Of a DNA stretch of 15,844 bases, positions 15,058 to 15,844 are shown piece by piece. The notes under the pieces were generated by a model that had not been told where the DNA came from, searched no databases, and saw only the letters and a list, made by a program, of their open reading frames with translations. The position numbers and the translations under genes are program-made. The DNA lies in NCBI GenBank assembly GCA_040514355.1, contig JBEVCF010000010.1, forward strand, positions 1-15,844. The letters are read 5' to 3'. Position 1 is the stretch's first letter. The number at the start of each line of letters is the position of its first letter. This DNA comes from Opacimonas sp040514355. GTDB lineage: Bacteria; Pseudomonadota; Gammaproteobacteria; Enterobacterales; Alteromonadaceae.

Positions 15058-15844
15058 TTAGAAGATTTCGTCTCCTTGCTCCTTTGGTTTGGTGCCATCA
15101 GTTACAAGTGGATCAACTACTTGATCTGTACGTACCATAATAGTGGGTTCAGTGCCTTCTGCAAAATATTCAAACAGGCTAGTATGATCGCTACGTTGCG
15201 TCAAATTGCCTGTTGTTCGATCAATCCGAACTTGGGTGATCCCCGGAGGGATTACTAAGGGTGATTCTGGTGTATCTGCTAAAGCCACTTGCATAAACCG
15301 GATCCAAGCTGGTTGCGCGGCTTTTGCACCATCTTCTGAACCGATTAACGCATTCCCGATCCAATTAAATTTCTCGGGATTGAGGTTGACTAAGTTTTGG
15401 TTGCGAGTGGTGCGACCTAATTGGCGTTGGTTATCATCAAAGCCCACCCAACTAGTCGCAACAAGACCCGGCGCATACCCAGAAAACCACGTATCCCGAG
15501 AATCATTCGTCGTGCCCGTTTTGCCACCAATATCGGTACGTCCCAAAATGTTTCTTGCGCGCCAACCGGTACCTAACCAATACGTTTTATTGTTCCAGCT
15601 ACCATTCGCTCGGACAGCTGAACTCAACATGTGTTTGACTAAAAACGCATTTTGTTCAGAGATAACACGTGGCGCTTGGAAGTAATCCTCACTTTTAGCG
15701 GCAAGATCATCCTCATCTAGTGCAGCTAACTCCCTCTCTAAGGCCGCTGCTAAATCGTTTTCATCAATAATGGCAACAGGTTCTGTTCCGACTGTTTGGA
15801 TGGCTTCTGCTTCTGCTAAACATTCAATACAGGCTACTTTGGGT
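15058..15844 (-). CDS. mrcA: Penicillin-binding protein 1A, C-terminal part (cut by window edge)
   Basis: The visible 261 residues, open to the right edge, are the end of a class A bifunctional penicillin-binding protein. This inner-membrane enzyme polymerises and cross-links peptidoglycan. The transpeptidase KTG box is seen as GGKTGTTN (KTG codons at 15514-15522), flanked by TGWRARNILGRTDIGG and WFSGYAPGLVATSWVGFDD. Both flanks closely match E. coli PBP1A, as does the C-terminal phenylalanine end. An acidic, Ala/Glu/Asp-rich linker (about 15661-15795) precedes this, in the place of the variable E. coli linker. The glycosyltransferase domain, SxxK and SxN boxes lie outside the window. maeA follows after 54 bp. 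Confidence 0.93.
   Translation of the reverse strand, partial: PKVACIECLAEAEAIQTVGTEPVAIIDENDLAAALERELAALDEDDLAAKSEDYFQAPRVISEQNAFLVKHMLSSAVRANGSWNNKTYWLGTGWRARNILGRTDIGGKTGTTNDSRDTWFSGYAPGLVATSWVGFDDNQRQLGRTTRNQNLVNLNPEKFNWIGNALIGSEDGAKAAQPAWIRFMQVALADTPESPLVIPPGITQVRIDRTTGNLTQRSDHTSLFEYFAEGTEPTIMVRTDQVVDPLVTDGTKPKEQGDEIF

Noticed and set aside
1..15844. Mobile elements, CRISPR, phage or defence genes
   Set aside because: All large frames are assigned to conserved housekeeping families, and I saw no terminal repeats, transposase motifs or regularly spaced repeats.

Overview
The window is a stretch of ordinary bacterial chromosome, densely packed with housekeeping genes and close in content and order to known gammaproteobacterial loci. 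The proteins resemble E. coli orthologues throughout. The marine Alteromonadales and their relatives are my best guess for the source, because of the arginine gene order C-B-F-G-H-A, a short-type argininosuccinate synthase and moderate base composition. No species can be named from sequence alone. I saw no transposase, integrase, CRISPR array, rRNA or tRNA gene, phage gene or obvious horizontally acquired island.

Positions 1-4751 match the E. coli envC-gpmM / yibN-grxC-secB-gpsA neighbourhood. envC (cut by the left edge) and gpmM run leftward, 3 bp apart. From a shared 183-bp divergent region, yibN (membrane rhodanese), grxC (glutaredoxin 3), secB (export chaperone) and gpsA (glycerol-3-phosphate dehydrogenase) run rightward with 3-19 bp gaps. 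The cysE gene that follows gpsA in E. coli is absent. trmL, which follows cysE there, is present but points the other way, in an apparent two-gene unit with pldB (lysophospholipase L2) at 4771-6205.

Positions 6206-13295 hold the main unit, the arginine operon argC-argB-argF-argG-argH-argA. These genes overlap by 4 bp or are separated by 3-16 bp, and together encode NAGS, NAGK, the reductase, ornithine carbamoyltransferase, argininosuccinate synthase and the lyase. Only argD and argE, needed to complete the ArgA-initiated linear route, are not visible. The gap before argC holds a tandem pair of ArgR-type ARG boxes with 21-bp centre spacing and a consensus TATAAT. It then has a leader of roughly 270 nt containing a stem-loop and a tiny possible leader ORF ending in Arg codons. 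argA is a complete, separate gene rather than a domain fused to argH.

Positions 13296-15844 run leftward: maeA (NAD-type malic enzyme) preceded by mrcA (penicillin-binding protein 1A, cut by the right edge). maeA converges on argA across a perfect 14-bp inverted repeat that includes the last codons of maeA. Upstream of maeA is a 22-bp-period direct repeat of a 14-mer.

I did not find an obviously new biological system. The observations most worth testing are regulatory: the arg leader, the shared 3' hairpin of argA and maeA, and the repeats before maeA.
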